Shown piece after piece: positions 63,260 through 64,000 of a DNA stretch of 64,000 nt. The stretch is from assembly GCF_003841465.1 (NCBI RefSeq), contig NZ_REFZ01000004.1:124001-188000 (forward strand). Direction: 5' to 3'. Position numbers and translations under genes: made by a program. The notes below the pieces were generated by a model, which made no database searches, had not been told where the DNA came from, and saw only the letters and a list, made by a program, of their open reading frames with translations. This DNA comes from Natrarchaeobius oligotrophus (GTDB taxonomy: Archaea; Halobacteriota; Halobacteria; Halobacteriales; Natrialbaceae). Numbering within the stretch: position 1 is the first letter of the stretch; every line of letters starts with the position of its first letter.

Positions 63260-64000
63260 ATGTCCGATCCCGGTCCCCCTCCGAACGCGGCAGAGATCAT
63301 GGAGAGCGTGGACGACGCACTCCAGGGCCTCGAACTAGAGCCTCACGAAACGTCGGAAATACTGGGATTTGCCAACCGAGAACTCCCGCACCTCCACACT
63401 CCCGAAGAGTCGTATTTCGTTCTCGGCAGCTACCGCGACCCGTACCTTCGACGGCTCCGCATCGTCCAGAACGAACTAGACAAGCGCCTTGGGACGTACG
63501 CGTTTCTGATGGCCGATCTCCCGGAATTAGATATCGACCGGCTCCCCGTCTTTCGCATTCGATTCAACGTACTGGCTACGCACGCCGACACCATCGTCGC
63601 CGTCTACGAACAGGACGCCGGCGGTGAAATCACCGAACTCGGAAAAATCAGCACCACGCCGTACTTCGACAAATCATACGTCCTGCCTCGAGACTACGCG
63701 TGGATGACTAAACGAAATCTTACTACCGAAGCAGCTGTCGTCGCCGCAGCAGCGTCCGTCTACTTCAATGACGACCTCGACGACTCTACTACCGAAGAAG
63801 AACTCGACTCGCTCGTCACAGCAGCCAGCAACAACGACATCACCCTCACGAAAGCAGACGTCATCGAACGACTGGAAGATCGTGAAGACAGCGAACGCGC
63901 ACCCGTTTCGTACAGCTGGGTTCACCTCAACGAATTCCGCATCTTCGAACTCCACGGACAGTGCTTCGCATGGTCCTGTCCGGACGACTTACGTGATATC
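63260..64000 (+). CDS. Unrecognised protein, C-terminus beyond the window
   Basis: ATG 63260 opens a frame of at least 247 codons with no stop before the right edge. The start is MSDPGPPPNAAEIMESVDDA; the visible part is soluble, mixed alpha/beta and acidic, with blocks ESYFVLGSYRDPYLRRLRIVQNELDKRLGTYAFLM, RLPVFRIRFNVLATHADTIVAVYEQDAGG and HLNEFRIFELHGQCFAWSC. The FRIRFNVLATHADTIVAVYEQ stretch looks like a strand-rich core of a nucleotide- or protein-binding fold, but I recognise no family. A TATA-like element about 28 bp upstream supports the start. The divergent winged-helix gene may regulate it. Confidence 0.75.
   Translation, partial: MSDPGPPPNAAEIMESVDDALQGLELEPHETSEILGFANRELPHLHTPEESYFVLGSYRDPYLRRLRIVQNELDKRLGTYAFLMADLPELDIDRLPVFRIRFNVLATHADTIVAVYEQDAGGEITELGKISTTPYFDKSYVLPRDYAWMTKRNLTTEAAVVAAAASVYFNDDLDDSTTEEELDSLVTAASNNDITLTKADVIERLEDREDSERAPVSYSWVHLNEFRIFELHGQCFAWSCPDDLRDI

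Overview
This 64 kb window is haloarchaeal chromosome. Predicted proteins are strongly acidic and the coding DNA is GC-rich with a heavy third-position GC bias, which opens long antisense frames everywhere. Many genes have a TATA box 25-31 bp before the ATG (leaderless transcription). It encodes a TATA-binding protein, an RfcC-like clamp-loader subunit, archaeal MptD, a close match to the haloarchaeal glucose-6-phosphate dehydrogenase Azf, a Bat-type regulator and many DUF families known from halophilic archaea. The set resembles Natrialbaceae (Natrinema/Haloterrigena type); that placement is inference from protein style.

Layout. 1-7.6 kb: a type IV pilus/secretion-like cluster (TadC-type membrane protein running off the left edge, VirB11/TadA-type ATPase, two small cluster proteins, a HerA-like ATPase) and, divergently, a single-pass protein and two TrkA-C-like membrane proteins. 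7.6-11.9 kb: PadR regulator, cold-shock protein, queuosine-precursor-type transporter, M29 aminopeptidase, a structured intergenic region and a DUF309 protein. 12-16.2 kb: an AT-rich island with an orphan Tat-lipoprotein solute-binding protein, a flavin reductase and an amidase, ending at a transposase C-terminal fragment. 16.4-23 kb: azf, mptD, DUF5790, creatininase-family protein, PAP2 phosphatase, DUF5789, ABC exporter, DUF192. 23.1-24.7 kb: tRNA-Val and tRNA-Phe, each followed by repeated copies of its own 3' end. 24.8-35.3 kb: PAP2, a flippase-like membrane protein, regulators, MFS transporter, a pseudo-receiver, phytoene synthase with a Bat-like regulator, MsrB. 35.4-41.1 kb: copper ATPase, hisG, an ion channel, tbp. 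41.1-43.3 kb: a second AT-rich patch with a secreted trypsin-like protease and gene fragments. 43.5-53.8 kb: tRNA methyltransferase, thioesterase, RfcC-like ATPase, DUF7282 protein, ribonuclease Z, aldo/keto reductase, DUF460 protein, ferritin-like protein, Lrp-TRASH regulator. 54-61.7 kb: the branched-chain amino acid operon leuA, (leader ORF), ilvB-ilvN-ilvC, small duplicated-motif protein, leuC-leuD. 61.7-64 kb: a winged-helix regulator divergent from an unrecognised protein that runs off the right edge.

The most notable points are: (1) leuA has no usable start in its own frame and appears frameshifted in a G6 tract just after a leaderless ATG; (2) between leuA and ilvB is a 27-codon leader ORF ending inside a GC-rich hairpin, suggesting attenuation-like control; (3) tandem ~120 bp units carry copies of the tRNA-Val 3' end; (4) a receiver protein has Glu in place of the phosphorylated Asp; (5) the leucine operon carries a small protein built from a duplicated ~22-residue motif.
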